A stretch of 50,994 nucleotides of DNA from Candidatus Woesearchaeota archaeon (GTDB taxonomy: Archaea > Nanobdellota > Nanobdellia > Woesearchaeales > GCA-2686295), in NCBI GenBank assembly GCA_937912225.1, contig CALDOJ010000002.1, forward strand, positions 1 through 50,994. The letters run 5' to 3'. Below, one piece after another: positions 8,363 to 17,039 of the stretch (position 1 is the stretch's first letter; every line of letters starts with the position of its first letter). The translations under genes and the position numbers were made by a program. The notes below the pieces were generated by a model. It worked only from the letters and a program-made list of their open reading frames with translations. It was not told the DNA's origin and made no database searches.

Positions 8363-8610
8363 ACATAATAAAATATCCATTATCAACAGAAAAAGGAATA
8401 AGACTTATGGAGTCAGAAAACAAACTATTATTTGTGGTAGATAGAAAAGCAAACAAACCAGAAATAAAAGCCGCTATTGAAAAAATGTTTAATGTAAAAA
8501 TTACAAACGTTAACACTTTAATTGATCCATCAGGAAAGAAAAGAGCTTATGTAACTTTTTCAGAAGAAACACCCGCAATTGATGTTGCAACAAAATTAGG
8601 TATGATGTGA
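8359..8610 (+). CDS. rpl23: Ribosomal protein uL23
   Basis: 83 residues, the normal archaeal size. It begins with the conserved [14 protein letters not shown] segment and ends with the KKAYVTF-like [10 protein letters not shown] strand and ATKLGMM. uL23 sits at the exit of the peptide tunnel, where SRP and the translocon dock. The start overlaps the uL4 stop by four bases. Confidence 0.96.
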   Translation: MNIIKYPLSTEKGIRLMESENKLLFVVDRKANKPEIKAAIEKMFNVKITNVNTLIDPSGKKRAYVTFSEETPAIDVATKLGMM

Positions 8611-8617
8611 TTATAAA

Positions 8618-9331
8618 ATGGGAAAAAACTTAACACAACAAAAACGAGGAAAAGGAAGCCCAACTTATACAGTTCCTAGTTTCAGATTTAAAGGAAAAAC
8701 TCAAAATCATAATAAAGGAGCAGCTAAAGTTTTAGATATTGTTAATGATCAAGGACATTCAGCTCCATTACTAGAAGTAGAATATGAAGATAAAACAAAA
8801 GGATTAATTGTTGCACCAGAAGGAATAAAAGTTAATGATATTTTAGTTCAAGGAGAAAAAGCAGATATTAAAACAGGAAACTCATTGTTTTTGAAAGATA
8901 TTCCAGAAGGAATTCAAATTTTTAACATTGAATTAAAACCTGGTGATGGTGGAAAATTTGTAAAAGCATCAGGAATGACAGCTAGAATAGTATCAAAATC
9001 AAAATCAAAAATTACAATTCAATTACCATCAAAAAAACAAAAAGAATTTCATCCTGATTGCAAAGCAACAATTGGTATTGTAGCAGGATCAGGAAGACCT
9101 GAAAAACCGTACTTGAAAGCAGGAATAAAATTCAAAGTTATGAAAGCCAGAAATAAATATTGGCCATCAGTTTCAGGAACATCCATGAATTCAGTCGATC
9201 ATCCATTTGGAGGAAGTAAATCTTCACATAAAGGAAGACCTAAGAATGCACCTAAGAACGCACCTCCAGGAAGAAAAGTAGGTTCAATCAGACCTAGACA
9301 AACAGGAAGAAATAAAGGAAAAAGGAAGTGA
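8618..9331 (+). CDS. rpl2: Ribosomal protein uL2
   Basis: 237 residues with the archaeal uL2 layout: basic N-terminus (QQKRGKGSPTY), beta-barrel centre and the conserved C-terminal motif around NSVDHPFGGSKSSHKGRP (about 191-208), which contains the histidine near the peptidyl transferase centre. It starts eight bases after uL23 and is followed by uS19 after five bases. Confidence 0.97.
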   Translation: MGKNLTQQKRGKGSPTYTVPSFRFKGKTQNHNKGAAKVLDIVNDQGHSAPLLEVEYEDKTKGLIVAPEGIKVNDILVQGEKADIKTGNSLFLKDIPEGIQIFNIELKPGDGGKFVKASGMTARIVSKSKSKITIQLPSKKQKEFHPDCKATIGIVAGSGRPEKPYLKAGIKFKVMKARNKYWPSVSGTSMNSVDHPFGGSKSSHKGRPKNAPKNAPPGRKVGSIRPRQTGRNKGKRK

Positions 9332-9336
9332 TTTAA

Positions 9337-9714
9337 TTGCCAAAAGAATTTTTATACCGAGGAAAAACAACCGCAGAACTTAAAGAATTAAGTCTAAATG
9401 AGTTTGCAGAACTACTTCCAGCAAGGCAAAGAAGGAAAATCAAAAGAGAATTTTCAGAAGAAGAAAAGAAACTCATTGCAAAGCTTGAAAAGAAAGACAA
9501 TGTTAAAACACATTTAAGGGATATGATAGTATTACCTCAAATGGTTGGAAAAACAGTTAAAATTCATACAGGAAAAGAATTTCATATAGTAACAATCCAA
9601 GAAGAATCAGTAGGACATTATTTTGGAGAATTAGCACTTACAAGAAAAAGAACAACACATAGTGCTCCAGGAGTAGGAGCGACAAGATCAAGTTCAAGTG
9701 TTTCAGTAAGATAA
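9337..9714 (+). CDS. rps19: Ribosomal protein uS19
   Basis: Head protein of the small subunit. The start is a TTG (9337) giving MPKEFLYRGKTTAEL, as in archaeal homologues; aggaagtg just upstream may serve as ribosome binding site. The conserved DMIVLPQMVGKTVKIHTGKEF segment (about 62-82) and FGELALTRKRTTHSAPGVGAT (about 91-115) are both present. 125 residues is close to the usual length. Confidence 0.95.
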   Translation: MPKEFLYRGKTTAELKELSLNEFAELLPARQRRKIKREFSEEEKKLIAKLEKKDNVKTHLRDMIVLPQMVGKTVKIHTGKEFHIVTIQEESVGHYFGELALTRKRTTHSAPGVGATRSSSSVSVR

Positions 9715-9733
9715 AAATAAAGACAAATATAAA

Positions 9734-10363
9734 ATGGTAGGATACAGATATTCATTTACAAAGATGGAAGAGAACATGGCTAGAGCTGTTGGTACAGATT
9801 TAGATTTATCAACTAAAAAAGCCATAGAGATTTGTAACTTTTTAAGATTTAAAAAATTAGATAAAGCAATTAAAATTTTAGAAGGAGTAATTGCAGAAAA
9901 GGAATTCATACCATTCAAAAGATTTACAGAAGGAGCAGGACATCAACGAGGAATAGGAGCTGCAAAAAAACCAGTGAGTGCATCAAAACAAATCATTAAA
10001 ATCTTAAAATCAGTTGAAAGTAATGCTAGAGATAAATCATTAGCAAAAGATTTGAAAATAATCCATTTATCAGCACAAAAAGCTTCACAACCATATCATT
10101 ATGGAAGAAAAAGAAGAATCAAAATGAAAAGAACACATATTGAAATTGTTGTTCAAGAAGCTAAAAAGAAAAAAGTGCAAGCTCCTGTAGAAGCTAAAAA
10201 AGAATCAAAATCAGAAACTAAAGTTGAAACTAAACCAAAAGAATCACTAATTGAATCAAAACCTGAAGTTAAGGTTGAAACAAAAGAAAAACAATTAACA
10301 CCAGAGAATATTGCATCTGCAACTATTGCCTCTGAAGAAAAAGTTACTGAGGTAAAAGAATGA
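9734..10363 (+). CDS. rpl22: Ribosomal protein uL22 with long charged tail
   Basis: The first 140 residues are a standard archaeal uL22 (GTDLDLSTKKAIEICNFLR; the tunnel-loop region around GAGHQRGIGAAKKPVSA). From about residue 140 to 209 comes a low-complexity tail rich in Lys, Glu, Ser and Thr with repeated KVETK/ESK units, which is not part of the ribosomal fold. The stop overlaps the uS3 ATG by four bases. Confidence 0.95.
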   Translation: MVGYRYSFTKMEENMARAVGTDLDLSTKKAIEICNFLRFKKLDKAIKILEGVIAEKEFIPFKRFTEGAGHQRGIGAAKKPVSASKQIIKILKSVESNARDKSLAKDLKIIHLSAQKASQPYHYGRKRRIKMKRTHIEIVVQEAKKKKVQAPVEAKKESKSETKVETKPKESLIESKPEVKVETKEKQLTPENIASATIASEEKVTEVKE

Positions 10364-11253
10364 TTGAGCGAAAAATCATAGCAGATAAAGTTAAAGAATT
10401 TCAAATTAAAGAGTTTGTAGCAAATCAATTAGGAAAAGTTGGTTTAAGTGATGTTAAATTACAAAAAACTCCTTTAGGTGAAAAAATAATTATTGCAGCT
10501 TCAAGACCAGGATTAGTTGTAGGAAGAGCAGGAGCAAATATTACAAAATTAACAAAAGAATTGAAAAAAAACTTTTCTTTAGAAAATCCTCAAATTGAAA
10601 TTGAAGAAGTTCAACAGACAGATATTGATTCAAATATCATAGCAGAAATGATTGCAGGATCATTAGAAAGATTTGGGTCGGCTAGATTTAAAGGAATTGG
10701 ACATAAAGCTATGAGTAATGTAATGAATGCAAAAGCATTAGGTGTAGAAATATTAATTTCAGGAAAAATTCCTAGTTCAAGAGCAAAAACTTGGAGATTC
10801 TACCAAGGTTATTTAAAGAAATGTGGAGACATCTCAATTTCAGGTGTTGATAAAGCTTATGCAAGTGCAAAGTTAAAAACAGGAATTGTAGGAATAAAAG
10901 TAAGCATTATGCCTTCACACATAAAATTACCAGATAATATTCAATTAAGATCAAAAATCCAAGAAGTTATTGAAGAAGTTAAGGATACAGAAGCAAAAGA
11001 AATTAAAGAAGAAATTAAGACAGAAGTTAAATCAGAATCAACTTCAAAAAAAGAAGTTAAAGTTGAAGAAACTAAAGTTGAAGAAACAGAAGTAAAAACT
11101 CCTGAACTGTCAGAAACAAAATCTTCTGATCATGATCAGAAATCAAAGATTTCAGACACTCAAGTAAAGTCTGAAGAATCAGAAACTAAAGTCGAAGTTA
11201 AAAAAGAAAATGTAAAAGCAGAAGCAACAAACGCTCCAGCTAAGAAAAAATGA
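10360..11253 (+). CDS. rps3: Ribosomal protein uS3 with long charged tail
   Basis: Residues 1 to about 205 form the KH domain and C-terminal domain of uS3: a KH motif with GRAGANITKL (about 50-59) and the SSRAKTWRF region (about 139-147). The remaining 90 residues are a Lys/Glu/Ser/Thr-rich tail resembling that of uL22. uS3 forms part of the mRNA entry channel, so the tail would extend from the solvent side of the head. It overlaps both neighbours by four bases. Confidence 0.95.
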   Translation: MIERKIIADKVKEFQIKEFVANQLGKVGLSDVKLQKTPLGEKIIIAASRPGLVVGRAGANITKLTKELKKNFSLENPQIEIEEVQQTDIDSNIIAEMIAGSLERFGSARFKGIGHKAMSNVMNAKALGVEILISGKIPSSRAKTWRFYQGYLKKCGDISISGVDKAYASAKLKTGIVGIKVSIMPSHIKLPDNIQLRSKIQEVIEEVKDTEAKEIKEEIKTEVKSESTSKKEVKVEETKVEETEVKTPELSETKSSDHDQKSKISDTQVKSEESETKVEVKKENVKAEATNAPAKKK

Positions 11254-11438
11254 AATTCAAAGAATTAAAAGCAATGAATAAAGAGAATTTAGAAAAGAAA
11301 CAATTAGAAGTTGAAATGGAATTAATAAAACTAAACTCTCAAGTTGCGACTGGAACAACTTTAAAAAATCCTAGTCAATTAAAACAACTAAAGAAAATAT
11401 TAGCAAAAATAAAAACGATACATAATCAAAATGAGTGA
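11250..11438 (+). CDS. rpl29: Ribosomal protein uL29
   Basis: 62 residues forming the usual two-helix hairpin, with KELKAMNKENLEKKQLEVEMEL and the LKNPSQLKQLKKILAKIKT helix. It contacts uL23 at the tunnel exit. It overlaps uS3 by four bases and aIF1 by eight bases. Confidence 0.94.
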   Translation: MKFKELKAMNKENLEKKQLEVEMELIKLNSQVATGTTLKNPSQLKQLKKILAKIKTIHNQNE

Positions 11439-11742
11439 TATATGCAATACTTGCGGATTACCAAATGAACTTTGCGTTTGTGAGACAATCGCAAAGGAAA
11501 GTCAGAAGATAGTAGTAAAAATTATCAAAAAGAAATTCGGAAAAAAATATACTTACATTGACGGATTAAACAGTACCGAAATTGATATGAAAGATCTGAC
11601 CAAAAAACTAAAAAGTAAATTTGCTTGCGGAGGAACTTCAAAAGAAGGATATGTTGAACTTCAAGGAGACCACCTAAGACTAATAAAAGATGAATTGATA
11701 AATTTAGGATTTTCATCGGACACAATACAAGTTAAAAAATAA
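11431..11742 (+). CDS. Translation initiation factor aIF1 (SUI1 family)
   Basis: 103 residues with an N-terminal Cys pair region (CNTCGLPNELCVC, 5-17) as in archaeal SUI1 proteins, then the KKFGKKYTYIDGL strand (34-46) and the conserved KFACGGTSKEGYVELQGDH segment (63-81). It selects the correct start codon on the small subunit. Its place between uL29 and RNase P protein 1 is standard for archaea. Confidence 0.95.
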   Translation: MSDICNTCGLPNELCVCETIAKESQKIVVKIIKKKFGKKYTYIDGLNSTEIDMKDLTKKLKSKFACGGTSKEGYVELQGDHLRLIKDELINLGFSSDTIQVKK

Positions 11743-11752
11743 TAAAAAAGCA

Positions 11753-11995
11753 ATGAGGAAATTCAAACAAGAATATATAGGCTTGGAAACAGAAATTGTT
11801 GAAAGCAAAAATCCAGAATTTAAAACAATCAAAGGAAAAATTATTGACGAAACAAAAAATACATTCAAAATAAAAACAAAAGACAAAATAATAACAATCA
11901 TAAAATCAATATCAATATTCAAAATCAATGATCAAATAATAAACGGAGAAAAAATCACAAAAAAACCCGAAGATCGAATAAAAGGAAAATACTAA
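11753..11995 (+). CDS. rnp1: RNase P protein component 1 (Rpp29/Pop4 type)
   Basis: 80 residues with the Rpp29 pattern: HEYIGLETEIVES-like EYIGLETEIVESKNP (7-21), GKIIDETKNTFKIKT (28-42) and a FKI strand; the C-terminal basic end reads KKPEDRIKGKY. It is a protein subunit of the tRNA 5'-processing RNase P ribonucleoprotein. The size is small for the family. It lies ten bases after aIF1 and two bases before uS17. Confidence 0.92.
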   Translation: MRKFKQEYIGLETEIVESKNPEFKTIKGKIIDETKNTFKIKTKDKIITIIKSISIFKINDQIINGEKITKKPEDRIKGKY

Positions 11996-11997
11996 AA

Positions 11998-12315
11998 ATG
12001 ACAAACGAAAAAGAACAAACAAAAGATTGTGGAGATAAGAATTGTCCAAATCACGGAACAGTAAGTGTAAGAGGAAGAAGTTTTACAGGAACTGTAATAA
12101 GTGATAAAATGAATAAAACAGTTACTATAGAATGGGCAAGAAAAAGATTAATCCCAAAATATGAACGATTCGAAAAAAGAAGATCAAGAATAAAAGCTCA
12201 TAATCCAGATTGTATCAAAGCTAAAGTAGGAGATACAGTTTTAGTAAAAGAAACAAGACCATTATCAAAAACAAAAAATTTTGTAATATTAGAAATAAAA
12301 AATGAAAGCAATTAA
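11998..12315 (+). CDS. rps17: Ribosomal protein uS17
   Basis: 105 residues beginning with the archaeal Cys-containing segment (DCGDKNCPNHGTVSVRGR, 10-27), followed by FTGTVISDKMNKTVTIEW (29-46). Primary 16S rRNA-binding protein. It overlaps the start of uL14 by 14 bases, in a different frame. Confidence 0.95.
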   Translation: MTNEKEQTKDCGDKNCPNHGTVSVRGRSFTGTVISDKMNKTVTIEWARKRLIPKYERFEKRRSRIKAHNPDCIKAKVGDTVLVKETRPLSKTKNFVILEIKNESN

Positions 12316-12703
12316 ATCAACTATAGTCAAAAGTTTGAATACAGGTTCAATGGTAGATACTTGTGATAATTCAGGCGCTAAAATAATCAAAGTAATTAGT
12401 GTTAAAAGACATAAAACTGTTAAAGGAAGATTACCTGCAGCAGGAGTTGGAGATTTAATATTAGCAGCTGTAAAAAAAGGAAGACCTGATATGAGAAAAC
12501 AAGTTGTTTTTGCAGTAATTGTAAGACAAAGAAAAGAATACAGAAGACCTGACGGAACAAGAATTAAATTTGAAGATAATGCAGCAGTTGTATTAAAAGA
12601 TGATAAAGGAAATCCAAAAGGAACAATTTTCAAAGGACCAATCGCAAAAGAAGCATGTGAAAAATGGCCAGGAATTGCTAAAATAGCAAGCATAATAGTA
12701 TAA
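12302..12703 (+). CDS. rpl14: Ribosomal protein uL14
   Basis: 133 residues, normal length. Shows the signature DNSGAKIIKVISVKRHKT (about 22-39), GDLILAAVKKG (about 51-61) and the C-terminal GPIAKEACEKWPGIAKIASIIV. It lies at the subunit interface. Start at 12302 lies inside the end of uS17. Confidence 0.96.
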   Translation: MKAIKSTIVKSLNTGSMVDTCDNSGAKIIKVISVKRHKTVKGRLPAAGVGDLILAAVKKGRPDMRKQVVFAVIVRQRKEYRRPDGTRIKFEDNAAVVLKDDKGNPKGTIFKGPIAKEACEKWPGIAKIASIIV

Positions 12704-12725
12704 ATAAATAATAATCAATAAAAAA

Positions 12726-13115
12726 ATGAAGACAAAATTTTCAAAAACTTGGAACAAAAGCGTACAACCTAGAAAGCAAAGGAAGTATCGAGCAAATGCA
12801 CCACTTCACTTAAAAGGTAAATTCCTAAACTCACATTTAAGCCAAGAATTAATCAAAAAATATGGTAAAAGAAGCTTAAGAGTGAGAGTTGGAGATAAAG
12901 TAAAAGTTTCAAGAGGAAAACATAAAGGAAGAGAAGAGAAAGTTGAAAGAATCAATGTTAAAAGAATAAAAGTATACATTGCTAAAGTCGAATTTACTAA
13001 AAAAGACGGATCAAAAACAACTGCTCCAATTAATCCTTCAAACTTAATAATTACAGAGTTAAATACTGAAGATAAAAAAAGAATGCAAAAATTAGAATTA
13101 AAACAGGAGAAATAA
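12726..13115 (+). CDS. rpl24: Ribosomal protein uL24
   Basis: 129 residues. Begins with the archaeal KFSKTWNKSVQPRKQRKYRANAPLH segment and has a KOW motif (VGDKVKVSRGKHKGREEKVERI, about 56-77). Assembly-initiating large-subunit protein that also sits near the tunnel exit. Confidence 0.95.
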   Translation: MKTKFSKTWNKSVQPRKQRKYRANAPLHLKGKFLNSHLSQELIKKYGKRSLRVRVGDKVKVSRGKHKGREEKVERINVKRIKVYIAKVEFTKKDGSKTTAPINPSNLIITELNTEDKKRMQKLELKQEK

Positions 13116-13116
13116 A

Positions 13117-13803
13117 ATGGTTAAAAATCACTTAAAAGCAACAAAGGCTCCAATAACTTGGACTTTAAAGAGAAAAAACGTGAAGTTTGTAATAAGACCT
13201 CTTCCAGGAAAACAAATGAAGTTTTCAATGCCTATCGCATTAGTTTTCAAGAATTTACTAAACAAAGTAACAACTACAAAAGAAGTCAAATACATATTAA
13301 ATAATCAAGAAGTATTAGTTGATGGAAAAAGAAAATATGATGTTAAAGATGTAGTAGGGTTATTTGATGTTTTATCATTAAAAAAATCAAAAGAAAATTT
13401 TAGAATTTTACTTAATGAACACGGAAAATTAATAGCTGTTTCAATTGATAATAAAGAAGCAGGAATTAAACTTCAAAGAGTAGAAGATAAAACTATCATG
13501 AAAAAAGGATTAGTTCAACTGAACTTATCAGACGGATCAAATCTGTTAGTTAAAAAAGATACTTTCAACACAAAAGACACAATAGTTATTGATTTAGAAA
13601 AGAAAGAAGTTAAAGAAACAATTCCTTTAGAAAAAGGATCAACAGTTATGTTATTAAAAGGAAAATTCATAGGTCAAATAGCTAAAGTTATTGATATTAA
13701 AGAAAAAATAATGATTTTAGAATCAAATAAAATTCAATTTGAAACAAAAAAACAATATGCATTTGCAATTGGAAAAGATAAACCAATAATTAAGATAAAA
13801 TGA
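13117..13803 (+). CDS. rps4e: Ribosomal protein eS4
   Basis: 228 residues with the archaeal/eukaryotic eS4 layout: HLKATKAPITWTLKRK at the N-terminus, an S4-type RNA-binding segment around KEVKYILNNQEVLVDGKRKYD (about 53-73), and a C-terminal KOW-like domain. Found only in archaea and eukaryotes. Its stop overlaps the uL5 ATG. Confidence 0.95.
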   Translation: MVKNHLKATKAPITWTLKRKNVKFVIRPLPGKQMKFSMPIALVFKNLLNKVTTTKEVKYILNNQEVLVDGKRKYDVKDVVGLFDVLSLKKSKENFRILLNEHGKLIAVSIDNKEAGIKLQRVEDKTIMKKGLVQLNLSDGSNLLVKKDTFNTKDTIVIDLEKKEVKETIPLEKGSTVMLLKGKFIGQIAKVIDIKEKIMILESNKIQFETKKQYAFAIGKDKPIIKIK

Positions 13804-14315
13804 ATGAAATGAGAGAAATAAGGATAGAGAAACTAACTCTTAATGTAGGAGCTGGAAAAGATCAAGATAGATTAAAAAAATCTATGATGCTTCTAAAAAA
13901 TATTTCAGGTATTCAACCAGTTAAAACAGTAACTCAAAAAAGAATTGCTGGGTGGGGATTAAGACCAGGATTACCAATTGGATGTAAAATTACAATTAGA
14001 AAAAAACAAGCAACTGAATTACTTGGAAGATTAGTAAAAGCAAAAGGAAACAAGTTAAAAACTAGTTGTCTTGATGATTCAGGAAACATTTCATTCGGAA
14101 TTAATGAATATATTGATGTTCCAGATGTAAAATATGATCCTGAAATTGGGATGGCAGGGTTTCAAGTATCAGTAACACTTGAAAGACCAGGATTTAGAGT
14201 AAAAAGAAGAAAAATTATGAAAAGAAAAATTCACAAAAATCATAAAATTACAAAAAAAGATACTACTGAATACTTAGAAAAACAGTTTAATGTTAAAGTT
14301 GGTGAAAAAGAATGA
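13800..14315 (+). CDS. rpl5: Ribosomal protein uL5
   Basis: 171 residues with [21 protein letters not shown] (5-25), [29 protein letters not shown] (about 40-67) and the GFRVKRRKI end. It contacts 5S rRNA and the P-site tRNA. A second ATG at 13809 is an equally possible start; 13800 is given because it overlaps the eS4 stop as in coupled genes here. Confidence 0.95.
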   Translation: MNEMREIRIEKLTLNVGAGKDQDRLKKSMMLLKNISGIQPVKTVTQKRIAGWGLRPGLPIGCKITIRKKQATELLGRLVKAKGNKLKTSCLDDSGNISFGINEYIDVPDVKYDPEIGMAGFQVSVTLERPGFRVKRRKIMKRKIHKNHKITKKDTTEYLEKQFNVKVGEKE

Positions 14316-14542
14316 CGGCAGCAGATCATAAAAAAACATTAGTACAAATTAAAAAGAAACCTGCAATATATAAGAAATTTTTGAAGCATAACGTGCCTAA
14401 AAAAAGATCAACAGGAAAAAATCTTAGAAAATGTAAACGATGTGGACGATTAGGAGCTCACATTAGTAAATATGGTTTAGGAATTTGTAGACAATGCTTT
14501 AGAGAAGCAGCAGTAAAATTAGGATTCAAAAAATACAATTAA
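14312..14542 (+). CDS. rps14: Ribosomal protein uS14 (zinc-binding type) with N-terminal extension
   Basis: The C-terminal half is a normal archaeal uS14 with the zinc ribbon Cys-x2-Cys-x14-Cys-x2-Cys (CKRCG and CRQCF) and the GFKKYN end. The first 20 or so residues are extra compared with the roughly 55-residue archaeal form. An internal start could remove them, but the ATG at 14312 overlaps the uL5 stop in the usual coupled fashion. Confidence 0.93.
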   Translation: MTAADHKKTLVQIKKKPAIYKKFLKHNVPKKRSTGKNLRKCKRCGRLGAHISKYGLGICRQCFREAAVKLGFKKYN

Positions 14543-14552
14543 AGGTGAAAAA

Positions 14553-14945
14553 ATGAGCTTAAACGATCCACTATCAAATGTTTTGTCACATATACAAAAC
14601 AGTGAACAATTAGGAAGAAAAGAAGTAGTTACAAAAAACACTTCAAATGTAATTAAAAAAGTTTTAGAAATAATGCAAGATAAAGGGTATATTGGAAGCT
14701 TTGAAGAAATTGAAGATACTAAAGGTAACTTGTTAAAAATAAATTTATTAGGAAGAATAAACAAAACAGGTGTTATAAAACCTAGATTTCAAATTAAAAA
14801 AACAGAAATAGAAAAATTTGAAAAAAGATATTTACCTGCAAAAAACTTTGGAATCATAATCCTATCAACAAATAAAGGAATAATAATCCATAATGAAGCA
14901 AAAGAGAAAGGAATAGGAGGAAAATTACTTAGTTTTTGTTACTAA
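14553..14945 (+). CDS. rps8: Ribosomal protein uS8
   Basis: 130 residues, normal length, with the DPLSNVLSHIQNSEQLG N-terminus and the C-terminal NFGIIILSTNKGIIIHNEAKEKGIGGKLLSFCY. aaggtga (14542-14548) is a ribosome binding site. Central 16S rRNA assembly protein. Confidence 0.95.
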   Translation: MSLNDPLSNVLSHIQNSEQLGRKEVVTKNTSNVIKKVLEIMQDKGYIGSFEEIEDTKGNLLKINLLGRINKTGVIKPRFQIKKTEIEKFEKRYLPAKNFGIIILSTNKGIIIHNEAKEKGIGGKLLSFCY

Positions 14946-14946
14946 A

Positions 14947-15489
14947 ATGAAATTGGATAAATTAGAAGAAGTGGTTGAAATCCCAGAAGGTTGCACTCTT
15001 ACGTTAGAAAACGGAGTTTTTAATGTTAAAGGAGAGAAAGGCGAAGTTTCAAAAAAAATGTTTAGTCCAAGAATAATTATTACTCAAGAAAACAATCTTG
15101 TTAAGTTTTTTTCAAAAAAAGCAAGTCAAAACGAAAAGAAATTAATAAACACTTTCAAAGCTCATCTAAATAATCTTTTTAGAGGAGTACAAGAAGGATT
15201 TTTATACAAATTAAAAATATGTTCAGGTCACTTTCCAATGACAGTTGCAATAAATGGAGAAGTTTTTGAAATAAAAAATTTTATTGGAGAAAAAGTACCA
15301 AGAAGAGTAAAAATTATGCCAAACACAACTGTTAAAATTGATGGAACAGAAGTTGTTGTCGAAGCTCTTAACAGAGAAGATGCAGGACAAATGGCGGCAA
15401 AAATAGAACAGTTAACAAAAAGACCAGGATTTGACAAAAGAATTTTCCAAGACGGAATATATATTACAGAAAAACCAAGTAACAAATAA
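14947..15489 (+). CDS. rpl6: Ribosomal protein uL6
   Basis: 180 residues with two similar alpha-beta domains; the EIPEGCTLTLENGVFNVKGEKGEV start (about 11-34) and the RRVKIMPNTTVKIDGTEVVVEALNREDAGQMAAKIEQ segment are typical. Located near the factor-binding site of the large subunit. Confidence 0.95.
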   Translation: MKLDKLEEVVEIPEGCTLTLENGVFNVKGEKGEVSKKMFSPRIIITQENNLVKFFSKKASQNEKKLINTFKAHLNNLFRGVQEGFLYKLKICSGHFPMTVAINGEVFEIKNFIGEKVPRRVKIMPNTTVKIDGTEVVVEALNREDAGQMAAKIEQLTKRPGFDKRIFQDGIYITEKPSNK

Positions 15490-15490
15490 A

Positions 15491-16090
15491 ATGGCTAATC
15501 AAAAAATGTTAGAATTGAGAGATCAAATTAGAAAGAAGAGACCTAAGTTTCAAAAATCAGATGCTCATAAAAAAGTAAGAGTATCATTTAAGTATAAGAA
15601 ACCTAGAGGACTTCAAAATAAAGTTCGACTTAACAAAAGAGGATATAGAATTAAAGTTAAAAAAGGATTTAGATCACCTAAAGAAGTTCGAAATCTTGAT
15701 AGATCAGGATTAATTTCTGTATTAGTATCAAGAATTCAAGAATTATCAACTTTAGATAAAAAAACTTCAGGAATAATTATTTCAGGAAGAGTAGGAGATA
15801 AAAATAGACTATTAATTATTGAAGAAGCAAATAAATTAGGTTTATCAATATTAAATCTTGATGCTGAGAAAAAATCAAAAGAAATCAAGGAATCATTAGA
15901 AAAAAGAAGAGCTAAGAAAAAGAAAGCTGAAGAAGAACAAAAAGCTAAAAAGAAAGCTGAAGAAGCAGAAAAGAAAAAATCAATTGATCAAAAAGTCAAA
16001 AAAGAAGAAAAAGAACAAGCTGAAACTGACGAAGAAAAAAAGAAACAAGAAAAAAAGGAGAAGGATAAAATCCTAACAACAAAACAATAA
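15491..16090 (+). CDS. rpl32e: Ribosomal protein eL32 with charged coiled tail
   Basis: The start is set at the ATG 15491, one base after the uL6 stop, although the frame stays open upstream into uL6. The family signatures are present: KKRPKFQKSDAHKKVRVSFKYKKPRG and GYRIKVKKGFRSPKEVRNL. From about residue 120 to 199 the protein turns into a Lys/Glu/Ala helix-forming repeat (KKKAEEEQKAKKKAEEAEKKK), much longer than typical eL32. Confidence 0.92.
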   Translation: MANQKMLELRDQIRKKRPKFQKSDAHKKVRVSFKYKKPRGLQNKVRLNKRGYRIKVKKGFRSPKEVRNLDRSGLISVLVSRIQELSTLDKKTSGIIISGRVGDKNRLLIIEEANKLGLSILNLDAEKKSKEIKESLEKRRAKKKKAEEEQKAKKKAEEAEKKKSIDQKVKKEEKEQAETDEEKKKQEKKEKDKILTTKQ

Positions 16091-16091
16091 A

Positions 16092-16544
16092 ATGAAACTT
16101 AACGTTCAAAAAAGACTAGCTGCAACGGTGTTAAAAGTCTCAAAACATAAGGTCAAATTTGACCAAGAGAGACTTGAAGATATCAAAGAAGCAATTACTA
16201 AAACAGATATTAGAGGATTAGTTTCTGAAGGAGCTGTTAGAAAACTACCAAAAAAAGGAGTTTCAAGAGTAAGAGCAAGAAAAATAGCTAATCAAAGAAA
16301 AAAAGGATTAAGAAAAGGACCTTCAACTAGAAAAGGAAAAAAAACAGCTAGACTTAGTGGAAAAGATGCATGGATGTTAAAAGTTAGAACACAAAGAAAA
16401 TTCCTTAAAGAACTTAAAGAAAATAAAATAATTGCACCAAAAACTTATACTAATTTATATTTAAAAATAAAAGGAAATTTTTTCAGAAGTAAAAGACACA
16501 TTAAATTATATATAGCAGAACATAATTTGGTTGAGAAAAAATGA
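16092..16544 (+). CDS. rpl19e: Ribosomal protein eL19
   Basis: 150 residues, the usual archaeal length. LNVQKRLAATVLKVSKHKV at the start and the basic SRVRARKIANQRKKGLRKGPSTRKGKKTARL centre (about 56-86) identify it. It forms inter-subunit contacts. Its ATGA overlap couples it to uL18. Confidence 0.95.
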   Translation: MKLNVQKRLAATVLKVSKHKVKFDQERLEDIKEAITKTDIRGLVSEGAVRKLPKKGVSRVRARKIANQRKKGLRKGPSTRKGKKTARLSGKDAWMLKVRTQRKFLKELKENKIIAPKTYTNLYLKIKGNFFRSKRHIKLYIAEHNLVEKK

Positions 16545-17038
16545 GTATAAAAAAAATAAGAACTCAATATAAGAGAAAAAGAGAAGGTAAAACTAACTAT
16601 AAGAAGAGATTAAAGCTTCTTCAAAGTAGAACAACAAGATTGGTAATTAGAAAATCAAACAAACATATAATTGCACAATTAACAAATTATTATCCAGATG
16701 GAGACAAAGTAGTAGTTGGAGTAAATTCAAAAGAACTTGAAAAAATAGGTTGGAAACATTCAGGAAAAAACACTCCTGCAGCTTATTTAACAGGTTTATT
16801 ACTTGGGAAAAAAGCATTAGCAGCTAAAGTTAAAGAAGCAATTCTTGACTTAGGTCTTCAAACGTCAATTAAAAAATCAAAAGTTTATGCTACATTAAAA
16901 GGAACAAGTGATATGGGCTTAAATATTCATATGGGAGAAGATATTGTCCCTGATCAAGATAGAATTGAAGGAAAACATATTGATTCAAAAACAATTACAA
17001 AAGACTTTGAAGCAGTAAAAAATAAGATAATGAAATAA
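16541..17038 (+). CDS. rpl18: Ribosomal protein uL18
   Basis: 165 residues with YKRKREGKTNYKKRLKLLQS (9-28), the RLVIRKSNKHIIAQL strand and the KNTPAAYLTGLLLGKKAL segment. 5S rRNA-binding protein. The archaeal C-terminal extension is shorter than in most homologues. Confidence 0.95.
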   Translation: MSIKKIRTQYKRKREGKTNYKKRLKLLQSRTTRLVIRKSNKHIIAQLTNYYPDGDKVVVGVNSKELEKIGWKHSGKNTPAAYLTGLLLGKKALAAKVKEAILDLGLQTSIKKSKVYATLKGTSDMGLNIHMGEDIVPDQDRIEGKHIDSKTITKDFEAVKNKIMK

Positions 17039-17039
17039 A

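Noticed and set aside
10153..10428. Minus-strand open frame opposite the uL22 tail
   Set aside because: It is the complement of the Lys/Glu repeat, giving Ser/Phe repeats; not a gene.
12289..12693. Long minus-strand frame opposite uL14
   Set aside because: The plus-strand product is a clear uL14; the antisense product shows no recognisable domain.
15431..15490. Extended N-terminus for eL32
   Set aside because: These 20 residues lie inside uL6; the ATG at 15491 restores the conserved eL32 start.
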